The notes under the pieces are model-generated. The model searched no databases and had not been told where the DNA came from. It saw only the letters and a program-made list of their open reading frames with translations. From the NCBI GenBank assembly GCA_031266215.1, contig JAISBL010000017.1, positions 1 through 45,083 of the forward strand: DNA of 45,083 bases, given 5' to 3'. Shown piece by piece: positions 8,796-16,443 of this stretch. This DNA comes from Tannerellaceae bacterium. Its GTDB lineage: Bacteria; Bacteroidota; Bacteroidia; Bacteroidales; Tannerellaceae. Within the stretch, counting starts at the first letter, position 1. Every line of letters starts with the position of its first letter. The translations under genes were made by a program, and so were the position numbers.

Positions 8796-10394
8796 TTATT
8801 CATTAACCCTGTACTCAAAGCGGTCATAATAAGCCTTTGACCCTCCGGGCTTACCGTTTGACGAGGCGTACAGGCCGATCATCACGCCGGTGAAGCCTCC
8901 TGCCACTTCGGTGCTGAGGTAACGGGTGTCGAGCCTGCCGAGTTCAGTGTACGGTTGGCCTTCGCGGCCGGCGAAATAGAAGGCATACCGGGAGGCGTTT
9001 CCCTCTATCCGCAGTGACACGCGGCTGGAGCCGGCAACCCTCTCGGCCGCGATGTAGGAAAGCGAACCCAGGCGTACGCGCAACTGTACCATCCACTGGT
9101 CGCCCGATTTCCTTAGCAGGAGGTCGTAGTGGTGACTGTTGTTCTGGATCAGCGTCATGCCCGCCTCGTCGTCTCCCGACCGGGCGTCAAGCTCCAGCGA
9201 CGCGGCCGCCGCGAAGTCATGCTCCGTCTGACGCCGCCCGACAAAAGAAACAGGCTCAGCCTCATCGAGCGTAAAGGCCGAAGCCGTGATACGAAGGAAC
9301 CCCGGCCGGTCGGTAAGCGAATAGTTCCCGCGCACCGGGTTGCGCAGGTATTGCCACTCGAAGCCAAGCCTGTCTTCATTGAACTCCATGTCGGCAGGGC
9401 TTTTCGCTAACGGATGCAGGGGCAAAGTCCTGACGTTCATCTCCAGCCCCACCGTACCGTCGCCGTTCACCTGCGGCCATCCGCCTTTGGGCCAGTCAAC
9501 AGGGGCGAGGAACGTCTCGCGCCCCAGGACATGGTAATAAGCGTAAGGCTCAGTCACCCTGAAGCCAAGGAAGACCATCCACCACGAACCGTCGGCAGCC
9601 TGCACCATATCGGCATGCCCAACGCCCTGTATGGCGCTGCCCTGCCCCCTGCGGTTGGCATGCGTCAGTATCGGGTTGAACGGGCACGACTCGTATGGGC
9701 CGTATATATACCTGCTGCGGCCTATCGTAGCGCTGTGCATATACTCCGTACCGCCCTCGCCCAGCATGAGGTAATAATAGCCATCCTTCCTGTATATATG
9801 CGGGGCCTCCGGGAACCGTCCGCCCGTGCCGCCCCATACGAGCCTTTCGGGGCCGGTCTTCCTGCCTGTCGCCAGGTCTACGGGCGTCACCCTGATGCCC
9901 TCGTCGCCCTGGGTCACGAAGTAGGTGCTGCCATCTTCGTCCCAGAATATGTCAGGGTCTATGCTGTTTATATCCACCCATACCGGATCGCTCCACGGCC
10001 CGGCCGGGTCGGTCGCCGTGCAGAAGAAATTGCCCCCGCCGGTCACATTGGTGCATACTACGTAAAAAACGCCGTCATGGTATCTGAGCGAAGGAGCAAA
10101 CAGTCCGCCCGACGCTCTGGCCCCCTTGAGCGGCAGTTGCGAATCTCTGGTCAGGCAATGCCCGATCTGTTCCCAGTTGACCAGGTCCCTGCTGTGATAA
10201 ATGGGCAGTCCGGGGAAATATTCAAAGGAGGAGGTCGTAAGGTAAAAGTCATCGCCTGCGCGGCAGACGCTCGGATCGGGATTAAACCCCGGTATGACAG
10301 GATTTCTGTAGCCCGACTGCCCGTGTGCATCCACGCAAAAGGAAGCGGCAATCATGAAGCATATGACTGCCTTTGAGAATTTCACTGATTTCAT
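8796..10394 (-). CDS. Exported GH43 glycosidase (beta-xylosidase / arabinofuranosidase type)
   Basis: A 532-residue protein with a signal peptide (about 1-26, DAHGQ), a five-bladed propeller (about 30-325) and a C-terminal beta-sandwich of the concanavalin-like type found in beta-xylosidases (about 340-530). The three catalytic acids of GH43 are visible: D40 in NPDPS, D146 or D148 in SIDPDIF, and E196 in RFPEAP. The start NPVIPGFNPDPSVCRAGDDF is close to GH43 enzymes acting on xylosides or arabinosides; exact specificity is unknown. It starts 33 bp after dut and ends 58 bp before the TPR gene, with no SusC/SusD or other polysaccharide genes nearby, which is odd for Bacteroidales. Confidence 0.9.
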   Translation of the reverse strand: MKSVKFSKAVICFMIAASFCVDAHGQSGYRNPVIPGFNPDPSVCRAGDDFYLTTSSFEYFPGLPIYHSRDLVNWEQIGHCLTRDSQLPLKGARASGGLFAPSLRYHDGVFYVVCTNVTGGGNFFCTATDPAGPWSDPVWVDINSIDPDIFWDEDGSTYFVTQGDEGIRVTPVDLATGRKTGPERLVWGGTGGRFPEAPHIYRKDGYYYLMLGEGGTEYMHSATIGRSRYIYGPYESCPFNPILTHANRRGQGSAIQGVGHADMVQAADGSWWMVFLGFRVTEPYAYYHVLGRETFLAPVDWPKGGWPQVNGDGTVGLEMNVRTLPLHPLAKSPADMEFNEDRLGFEWQYLRNPVRGNYSLTDRPGFLRITASAFTLDEAEPVSFVGRRQTEHDFAAAASLELDARSGDDEAGMTLIQNNSHHYDLLLRKSGDQWMVQLRVRLGSLSYIAAERVAGSSRVSLRIEGNASRYAFYFAGREGQPYTELGRLDTRYLSTEVAGGFTGVMIGLYASSNGKPGGSKAYYDRFEYRVNE

Positions 10395-10426
10395 ATCATT
10401 GATTATTTAGTTATACGCAATCCGCC

Positions 10427-10861
10427 TCAGCGCCGGCCGCTGTGCCCGAAGCCCCCGGCCGAGCGCTCCGTGTCGTCCAGCCCGTCGGCCTCTTCCCACT
10501 CTACGCGACTGTGCGGCGCCACCACCATCTGGCATATCCTGTCGCCGTCGTTCACCGTAAAAGGCTCGGCGGATATGTTCAGAAGTATCACACCTATCTC
10601 TCCGCGGTAATCAGCGTCGATCGTTCCCGGAGTGTTCAGCAGCGTGATGCCATGCTTCAGCGCCAGTCCGCTCCTCGGTCGCATCTGGGCTTCAAACCCT
10701 TCGGGCAGGGAGATGTACAGCCCCGTCGGTATCAGTTTCCACTCCATCGGCTCAAGTGTCAGCGGCTTATCCAGACTAGCCCGTACGTCCATCCCGGCAG
10801 ACCTCTCCGTGGCGTAAGCCGGCGCCGGGTGTTGCGACTTATTTACTATGGCGACCTTCAT
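10427..10861 (-). CDS. dut: dUTP diphosphatase
   Basis: Hydrolyses dUTP to dUMP and pyrophosphate, keeping uracil out of DNA and supplying dUMP for thymidylate synthesis. At 144 residues it has the normal trimeric dUTPase length and all five motifs: I AGMDVR (22-27), II PRSGLA (62-67), [13 protein letters not shown] (79-88), IV RICQMVV (108-114) and [11 protein letters not shown] (133-142), the last being the flexible arm over the active site. Its start overlaps the nadC 3' end by 23 bp, so the two are coupled. Confidence 0.96.
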   Translation of the reverse strand: MKVAIVNKSQHPAPAYATERSAGMDVRASLDKPLTLEPMEWKLIPTGLYISLPEGFEAQMRPRSGLALKHGITLLNTPGTIDADYRGEIGVILLNISAEPFTVNDGDRICQMVVAPHSRVEWEEADGLDDTERSAGGFGHSGRR

Positions 10862-11708
10862 TACATACAGCTTTAAGACTCATGTCAAGACCCTTCACAG
10901 AGTGGGTCAATGCTCCCACCGATATATAGTCAACGCCTGTCACTGCATACGTCCGGATATTTTCCAGAGTGATACCTCCCGAAGACTCCGTTTCATAGCG
11001 CCCGCCTATCTTCCTGACGGCCGTGCGCGTATCGGCCACGCTGAAGTTGTCGAGCATGATGCGGTCTACTCCGCCCACAGCCATCACCTGGTCAAGCTCA
11101 TCGAGGGAACGAACCTCTATCTCTATATTCATCTTAAGCTTATGCGTTGCAAGGTATGAGCGGGCGCATGAGACAGCATTGGCGATGCCCCCGGCAAAGT
11201 CTATATGGTTATCCTTCAGGAGGATCATGTCAAACAGTCCGACCCTGTGATTCACACCCCCGCCCAGTCGCACCGCCTCCTTATCCATCAGTCGCATGCC
11301 CGGCATTGTCTTGCGCGTATCCAGAACCCTGGCCCCCGTGTCCTTAATCTCACGCACATAGCGCCGGGTCGTGGTGGCTATACCGCTCATGCGCTGCATC
11401 ACGTTGAGAACTATGCGTTCCGACTGGAGCAGCGACCTGATGTTTCCTTCCACCGTAAAGGCCACGTCTCCCTTTTTCACATCCGAACCATCTTCCATGT
11501 ATACATCCATACGTAAGTCCTGCCCGCTCAGGTCAAATATGCGCCTGGCCATTCCTACGCCCGCCAGTACGCCGTCTTCCCTGATAATAAGCCGTGCCGT
11601 TCCGCGGGCTTCCGGCGGGACGCAGCACAGGGTAGTAACATCCCCGGCGCCCACGTCTTCGGCGAACGCCAGTTTTATCAGTTCTTCAATTAAAGCATCC
11701 ATATACAT
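10839..11708 (-). CDS. nadC: Nicotinate-nucleotide pyrophosphorylase (quinolinate phosphoribosyltransferase)
   Basis: Converts quinolinate and PRPP to nicotinate mononucleotide, CO2 and pyrophosphate in de novo NAD synthesis. The 289-residue length is normal. The signature segments RKTMPG (132-137), GGGVNHR (149-155) and LKDNHI (164-169) hold the basic residues that bind quinolinate and PRPP, and the C-terminal SGGITLENI and [11 protein letters not shown] are typical. It starts 14 bp after the DUF4783 stop and overlaps dut. No nadA or nadB is in the window. Confidence 0.96.
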   Translation of the reverse strand: MYMDALIEELIKLAFAEDVGAGDVTTLCCVPPEARGTARLIIREDGVLAGVGMARRIFDLSGQDLRMDVYMEDGSDVKKGDVAFTVEGNIRSLLQSERIVLNVMQRMSGIATTTRRYVREIKDTGARVLDTRKTMPGMRLMDKEAVRLGGGVNHRVGLFDMILLKDNHIDFAGGIANAVSCARSYLATHKLKMNIEIEVRSLDELDQVMAVGGVDRIMLDNFSVADTRTAVRKIGGRYETESSGGITLENIRTYAVTGVDYISVGALTHSVKGLDMSLKAVCNEGRHSK

Positions 11709-11721
11709 ATAAGTATTATAT

Positions 11722-12093
11722 CTATTCTATTCTTACGGATTGTATAACAGCCTTGCCGTCCGATATACGGTATGTAAGGTTGACGCGGAACTCCCTGCCG
11801 CCGGCCGTCAGTTTACCGACGAGGAAACCGCTCTCCTTCTTTTCCGCGTTATGAGCCACCGTGAAGCCGGCCGGACTGTTTGCGCCAAAGAAAGCATCCA
11901 GTGCGGCCACCGCCTCAGCCGGAAGACATTTCTTCGAAGCCCCGGGTACAGCCACGTCTACCTCAGAGTCCATAAAAGCAGCCACAGGCTGTGTGCGCCC
12001 GCTTTTGAATGCCGCCACAATATGGCTCACGTCTACCGCCCATACTGCGAGGGTGGCGACGGCCAGTGCGAGGATTAATACGATACGTCTCAT
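11722..12093 (-). CDS. DUF4783 exported protein
   Basis: The start at 12093 is chosen because it gives a clean signal peptide (MRRIVLILALAVATLAVWA) behind an AGAGAG ribosome-binding site; an upstream ATG at 12144 would add a non-hydrophobic leader and overlap the promoter. The mature part of about 105 residues is a small alpha/beta domain (VAAFKSGRTQPVAAFMDSEV through FRVNLTYRISDGKAVIQSVR) resembling DUF4783, which has an NTF2-like look. Function is unknown. It is the first gene of the block leading into nadC and dut, and has a good promoter at 12122-12152. Confidence 0.8.
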   Translation of the reverse strand: MRRIVLILALAVATLAVWAVDVSHIVAAFKSGRTQPVAAFMDSEVDVAVPGASKKCLPAEAVAALDAFFGANSPAGFTVAHNAEKKESGFLVGKLTAGGREFRVNLTYRISDGKAVIQSVRIE

Positions 12094-12121
12094 GATCTCT
12101 CTTTTTTTAGGTAAATAAGCA

Positions 12122-12152
12122 CAAAGGTGGTCAAAAATAACCAATCAGACAA
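12122..12152 (-). promoter_or_regulatory. Bacteroidetes-type promoter of the DUF4783-nadC-dut block
   Basis: On the minus strand, TTG (12152-12150) is followed after exactly 20 bp by CACCTTTG (12129-12122), one base off the TAnnTTTG consensus. Transcription would start just upstream of the chosen 12093 start codon and after the longer alternative start, supporting the shorter protein. Confidence 0.65.
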
Positions 12153-12387
12153 CCCCCTCAGTCCCATACCAACGCCTTTCAGGGATAACCGGCGAAGTCA
12201 CATAACTCCACGGGCCTTTTTCTCCGCGAGTATTTTACCACCTGATTGCCGGCGGGAGATATTTTGTGCGCTCACTGTCGTCAAACTCAAAGGCATACGG
12301 CGACTTCCGGGCAGTGGTCTAATGCACCGGTCCGCCCGTCTCTTCCACCGGTTCGTCCGCTACCACCCGTACCAGCTTCACACTGTA
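12153..12387. other. Gap between DUF4783 promoter and the first 23-bp array
   Basis: No complete gene. On the minus strand one frame runs out of the array into unique sequence reading GYSVKLVRVVADEPVEETG and stops with TAG at 12319-12321. That tail has the look of a real protein C-terminus and may be the remnant of a gene in which the array grew, or chance. Confidence 0.35.
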
Positions 12388-12824
12388 GCCGGCGTTGACA
12401 CCACACTGTAGCCAGCGTTGGCACCACACCGTTGCCAGCATTGGCACCACACCGTTGCCAGCATTGGCACCACACTGTAGCCAGCATTGGCACCATACCG
12501 GTGCCAGCGTTGGCACCACACCGTTGCCAGCGTTGGCACCACACCGTTGCCAGCATTGGCACCACACTGTAGCAAGCATTGGCACCACACCGTTGCCAGC
12601 GTTGGCACCATACTGTAGCAAGCGCTTGCTACACACCGGTGCAAGCATTTGCTACACATCGGTGCAAGCACTTGCTACACATCGGTGCAAGCACTTGCTA
12701 CACACTGGTGCAAGCACTTGCTACACACAGGTGCAAGCATTAGCACCACACCGGTGCAAGCATTTGCTACACATCGGTGCAAGCATTTGCTCCACACCGG
12801 TGCAAGCGTTTGCTCCATGCCGTG
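12388..12824 (+). repeat. Tandem array of about nineteen 23-bp dyad repeats (array 1)
   Basis: Nineteen units of exactly 23 bp. Units 1-10 are of the type GCCAGCGTTGGC plus ACCACACCGTT; units 11-19 are mostly of the type GCAAGCnnTTGC plus TACACAyCGGT. The first 12 bp of each unit form a dyad. In 16 of 19 units the outer triplets are complementary (GCC/GGC or GCA/TGC), and GCAAGCGCTTGC at 12618-12629 is a perfect palindrome. Variants are grouped by type along the array. There are no unique spacers. Because the unit contains no stop words, several frames stay open on both strands; these are not convincing genes. Confidence 0.95.
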
Positions 12825-12908
12825 CACGCCGTAGGGCCGTTATCGCGATCCGGGCTGCTCGCCGTCATTGCTCCGTTCATCTCGCCGCTATTACTTTCTC
12901 CCTGTGTC
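12802..12908 (+). repeat. Conserved right flank of the 23-bp repeat element (copy A)
   Basis: The last repeat unit and the following 85 bp, from TGCTCCATGCCG through GGGCCGTTATCGCGATCCGG to CCCTGTGTC, are matched almost base for base by the reverse complement of 43216-43325. The similarity stops at about 12908. No coding potential is seen. Confidence 0.9.
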
Positions 12909-13040
12909 GTCTGAAGAATAAGCAGGTGTCTGAGGGAAAAGGCGGTTTTTTATCCTGTGTAGAATCAATTTACTATGTTATATTTGCACTCCGGAAACGT
13001 TCGCTTTTTCTTTAAATGAATAAAATAGCCGCTAATCAAA

Positions 13041-13378
13041 ATGAAAAATCTTATCCATTACAATCGCAAACTCTTTTTTACACTTGTCTTTTGTCGGAAT
13101 AACTTCCCTGTATGCACAGTCTGACCCTTTAGAGGGAGCCTGGACGCTGGAAAGCGCTTCCGTGCTGAAAATCACCGGCTCCGATACCGTAACAGTAACC
13201 ATAGGCCCGGCCGAAAAGGAAGAACTGATCCGGGTGCTGTCCGACCTACGTTAGCGTATCGAACGCCACTACGTGCGAAAACAAACCGGGAGCGAGGAAA
13301 GAGGTGACCGTAACCGTTGCGCCCTGCACTTATTACATACCGGTCAATCCACATCTCAGGTCGAGGGCGGTCCACTGA
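13041..13378 (+). pseudogene. Broken exported-protein gene: signal peptide and start fused to an Ig-like tail
   Basis: ATG at 13041 opens a signal peptide (MKNLIHYNRKLFFTLVF) but one extra T in the run at 13089-13092 shifts the frame to a stop at 13124. Removing it continues into VGITSLYAQSDPLEGAWTLE and on to a stop at 13254. A second shift at about 13247 joins YVSVSNATTCENKPG and KEVTVTVAPC, typical of Bacteroidetes Ig-like domains, ending with the phrase PVNPHLRSR at TGA 13376-13378. The two halves look like the ends of a much longer secreted protein joined by deletion. A terminator follows. Confidence 0.65.
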
Positions 13379-13395
13379 TACGACCTGTCAAACGA

Positions 13396-13437
13396 AAAAG
13401 AAGAGGCTGCGTCCTGTGATCGGAGCAGCCTCTTTTA
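13396..13437. terminator. Bidirectional terminator between convergent units
   Basis: AAGAGGCTGC (13401-13410) pairs with GCAGCCTCTT (13425-13434), extended by A/T pairs. There is a T-run on the plus strand (TTTTATTAT) and on the minus strand (CTTTTTCG), so it can serve both the pseudogene and the enolase-superfamily gene ending at 13473. Confidence 0.8.
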
Positions 13438-13472
13438 TTATATATTCCAAACCTGTACGATGAGCAGCTTTA

Positions 13473-14990
13473 TCAGCTCCACAACCTGTCGTTTGAATTT
13501 TTGTTATCCCAGTACGGTGTGGGTGCAAAATAACTCTTATCCTCACGTATAAGGTGTTCTTTCACTACTTCTTCGTTCAGTTCGATCCCCAATCCCGGAG
13601 AGTCAAGCGGCACAGGTGCGAATCCTTTTTCGAATATAGGCTGCGAGCCGGTCATTTTTACCATATCAAACCACCACGGGCTATCCACGCTGTGGTGCTC
13701 CATAGCCAGGAAGTTTTCGGTGGCTGCGGCGCAATGCACGTTAGCCATGAAACAAATCGGGGTCCCGGCCATGTGCATTGCCATAGCGACGCCATTTTCC
13801 TGAGCATAGTCGCCGATCCTCTTGGTTTCCAGGAGACCGCCCGATGTAGCCAGGTCGGGATGGATGATATCTACGCATTTGGAGTCGATAATGTCTTTGA
13901 AGCCCAGTGATAAACCGGGGCCTCTGAGCCCAAAAGTATCCTCGCCGGTGCAAACAGGCGTTTCGACAGCATTTTTAATAGTTCTCAAATCGTCGAAATT
14001 CCACCACTGGGTTACGTCCTCAATCCATGCCAGCCTGTATTTTTCCAGCTTCCTGGCCATACGGATGTGGTTATTGATGTCGAAATGTCCATAGTGATCC
14101 GAGCTTAAAGGTATTTCGTAACCGACCGTACGGCGGACGGTATCGACAATTTCAGCCAGCTTGTCAAGCCCTTCGTCTGTAAGCTGTACCTGCGTAAACG
14201 GGTGTTCCCTCAAAACATAACCCATGTAATCGATGACCCCTGTTTCGCGGTTAATAAAGCCGTACTGATTGGAGGCCCCGCCCCAGAATTTATTATTAAC
14301 GATTCTGTTATTTACAACTCCCGGGTTATTCCTGTCGCCTACGAGATGGATACCAAGGTCCATTTTCAGCCATGTGAACCCCTGCTCTTCCGTTATTTTT
14401 TTCATCCGTTCAGCAAAATCAGGCCTTGATGGACTGGCTGTATCGGCATAGCAGCGTATCTTGTCGCGATACCTTCCGCCCAGCAACTGCCAGGCAGGAA
14501 CGCCGTAAGCCTTACCGCACAAATCCCACAGCGCCATTTCAACAGCGCATACGCCACCGCCCTGACGGCCATGGTAGCCGAACTGGCGAATGATCTTGAA
14601 GATCATTTCCACATTGCATGGATTAAGTCCAAGGATACGGCTTTTCAGTAACAGGGCATACCGTTCGTCGCCACTGTCTCTTACCTCGCCCAATCCGTAT
14701 ATGCCCTGATTGGTGTCAATACGAATGATGGGCGTCCTTCCGACATTTTGAACAACAGCATACCGCATGTCTGTTATTTTCAGTTCCGACGGCGAAGAAG
14801 CTCTTTTTACATTCTGGGTCGTAAACGCAACGGTATCTTCGATGGAAGCTCCCATCATACCTCCTAAAGCAAGCCCGCTCAAAGCCGTTTTCTTGAGAAA
14901 ACTTCTGCGGCCGCTTTCGTCAGCCGGCATATTTTCCGCAGTTGCCTGTGGCTTATCTTTCTCGATAATTTTTTTTAATTCACTGTTCAT
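13473..14990 (-). CDS. Exported mandelate racemase / muconate lactonizing enzyme family protein
   Basis: A 505-residue enolase-superfamily protein with a Tat-type signal (RRSFLKK at 28-34, hydrophobic stretch to about 50). The capping domain (70-190) is followed by the TIM-barrel with candidate catalytic Lys in WLKMDLG (K209), metal ligands D298 (SSDHYGH), E324 (WIEDV) and E350 (TGEDTFG), and general base H406 (MAMHMAGTP). The set fits acid-sugar dehydratases of the D-galactonate or mannonate type, but the substrate is unknown. The protein is longer than cytosolic relatives because of the export signal and a 20-residue tail. It is the last gene of a set with the beta-helix protein (29 bp upstream) and DUF362. 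Confidence 0.88.
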   Translation of the reverse strand: MNSELKKIIEKDKPQATAENMPADESGRRSFLKKTALSGLALGGMMGASIEDTVAFTTQNVKRASSPSELKITDMRYAVVQNVGRTPIIRIDTNQGIYGLGEVRDSGDERYALLLKSRILGLNPCNVEMIFKIIRQFGYHGRQGGGVCAVEMALWDLCGKAYGVPAWQLLGGRYRDKIRCYADTASPSRPDFAERMKKITEEQGFTWLKMDLGIHLVGDRNNPGVVNNRIVNNKFWGGASNQYGFINRETGVIDYMGYVLREHPFTQVQLTDEGLDKLAEIVDTVRRTVGYEIPLSSDHYGHFDINNHIRMARKLEKYRLAWIEDVTQWWNFDDLRTIKNAVETPVCTGEDTFGLRGPGLSLGFKDIIDSKCVDIIHPDLATSGGLLETKRIGDYAQENGVAMAMHMAGTPICFMANVHCAAATENFLAMEHHSVDSPWWFDMVKMTGSQPIFEKGFAPVPLDSPGLGIELNEEVVKEHLIREDKSYFAPTPYWDNKNSNDRLWS

Positions 14991-15019
14991 AACTTATTAT
15001 TTTAAAGGTTAAAAATAGA

Positions 15020-16405
15020 TTACTCAATAGATCCGATACTTGGAGTGGCGGTTCTTTGTTTACCATTTTGATCGGCCTGCAGTAATGAGGCGTATTTGCC
15101 TGCTGCACCGGTAAAGAATTTCGAATTGGCATCGCTCGATAAAACGGGGCTGATGTCGGTAAACCCGGCGCTTTTATTTTTGGCCGGGCTATTTGCAGTT
15201 AAAGCAACCGTAGGAAGAAAACCCGAAACAATGCCGGATTTGTGCTTACCTTCGGAAGTGGTAACTACAACATCTTTCAGCAGAACCCCTTTTTCATCAC
15301 CCGTCCCATTCATCTCTACGAATACATTGCCAACCAGATTATTGCCCAAAGAGCGTACCTCTCCGCTTATTTGCGATTCGATATCGGTAGCCTTGTCATT
15401 TCCATTTATGTTGCCGGTAATAATATTACCGCCCAGACTAAGTTTTCCAACCAGAACATGGATCCCTCCGCTGCAAAAATCAATCCCGCCGAATCCGCCT
15501 ATTCCTGCACCGGCCAGGTTATCAACAATAGTCGATTGCAGGATGGACACATTTCCTCCGAGTAAAATAAGCCCGCCGGAGGCTCCGGTGACAATACTGC
15601 CGCCGCCAAAATTGCCTGCTGCAGTACAGTTAACAATCGAAACATTTGCATCACGAACCATAATCACGCCGGCTCCGCCAACACTGCCTACGCCGACACC
15701 GCCAAATCCCCCTTCGTTTTCCAAAAAGGAAGAGTTGATGACAACGGCATTTCCGTTGATGACATTTATGCCGCCTGCGCCTCCGTATCCTACGCCTCCG
15801 TCGCTGCCTCCTACGCCTCCTGTATTATAGTAGAAATAAGAGCCGATGACGGTCAGGTCGCCGTTTTCATTCTGAATTGCACCGGCAGTGCCATGTATGC
15901 TGCCGATCCCAAGATTGTAGGTAAACATGCAATTCTTTACGGATAGCGTACCGCCTTCATTAATGATACCGGTTTTGTTGGATTTCGTCAGGTGCAGGTT
16001 TTCAATGGATAAAGTTTTACCCGGTGTTATATGAAACAGGCTGAAACCCGGGCTGACGCCGCCCATTATTCCTCCGTTAACAGAAGGATTCACAGAGCCG
16101 TTTATGGTAATTGCCGGTTTACCGTCAGCCGCCATATTCCCTGCAATAGAAACATGATTTTCTATAGCAGGCAAATCCAGGGATAAAACGATTTCACCTG
16201 AAAGGTTTTCAGCAAAACCGACAGTAACAGGTTTAGCCGGATCAGAGTTTTGAGCATTTGCCGATTTGATGGCCGCAATCAACGATCCCTCGGAATCGTC
16301 GCCTACAAGTGTGGAAACAACTATTTGCGCATTAGAAATATGATTAACGACAAATAATAAAACGATAAATACTATGATAAAACGAAAAAAACTGTCTCTC
16401 TTCAT
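15020..16405 (-). CDS. Secreted parallel beta-helix protein with choice-of-anchor-Q-like end
   Basis: A 461-residue protein with an N-terminal signal (hydrophobic 8-22, ending SNAQ). The body is a series of short strand-turn units rich in Gly, Asn and Val (LSIENLHLTKSNKTGIINEG, LTVIGSYFYYNTGGVGG, VSIVNCTAAGNFGGGS), the pattern of right-handed parallel beta-helices, with very Gly-rich loops at about 190-310. The C-terminus (NSPAKNKSAGF, then DQNGKQRTATPSIGSIE) resembles the end of choice-of-anchor Q proteins, which usually finish with DIGAxE. It may bind or cleave a polysaccharide, or be purely structural; no catalytic residues can be assigned. It lies 38 bp downstream of the DUF362 gene and 29 bp upstream of the enolase-type gene. 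Confidence 0.75.
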   Translation of the reverse strand: MKRDSFFRFIIVFIVLLFVVNHISNAQIVVSTLVGDDSEGSLIAAIKSANAQNSDPAKPVTVGFAENLSGEIVLSLDLPAIENHVSIAGNMAADGKPAITINGSVNPSVNGGIMGGVSPGFSLFHITPGKTLSIENLHLTKSNKTGIINEGGTLSVKNCMFTYNLGIGSIHGTAGAIQNENGDLTVIGSYFYYNTGGVGGSDGGVGYGGAGGINVINGNAVVINSSFLENEGGFGGVGVGSVGGAGVIMVRDANVSIVNCTAAGNFGGGSIVTGASGGLILLGGNVSILQSTIVDNLAGAGIGGFGGIDFCSGGIHVLVGKLSLGGNIITGNINGNDKATDIESQISGEVRSLGNNLVGNVFVEMNGTGDEKGVLLKDVVVTTSEGKHKSGIVSGFLPTVALTANSPAKNKSAGFTDISPVLSSDANSKFFTGAAGKYASLLQADQNGKQRTATPSIGSIE

Positions 16406-16443
16406 TAAACTCTTTTTTATTTCACATTCGACATTCTTTTATC

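Noticed and set aside
12388..12824. CRISPR array
   Set aside because: The repeats are directly adjacent with no unique spacers, and no cas genes are present; the same holds for 44171-44607 and 32893-33060.
12395..13015. Open frame of about 206 codons through array 1, and several on the other strand
   Set aside because: The 23-bp unit lacks stop words in several frames on both strands, so open frames are automatic. The 23-residue period is simply the 23-bp unit read in three frames.
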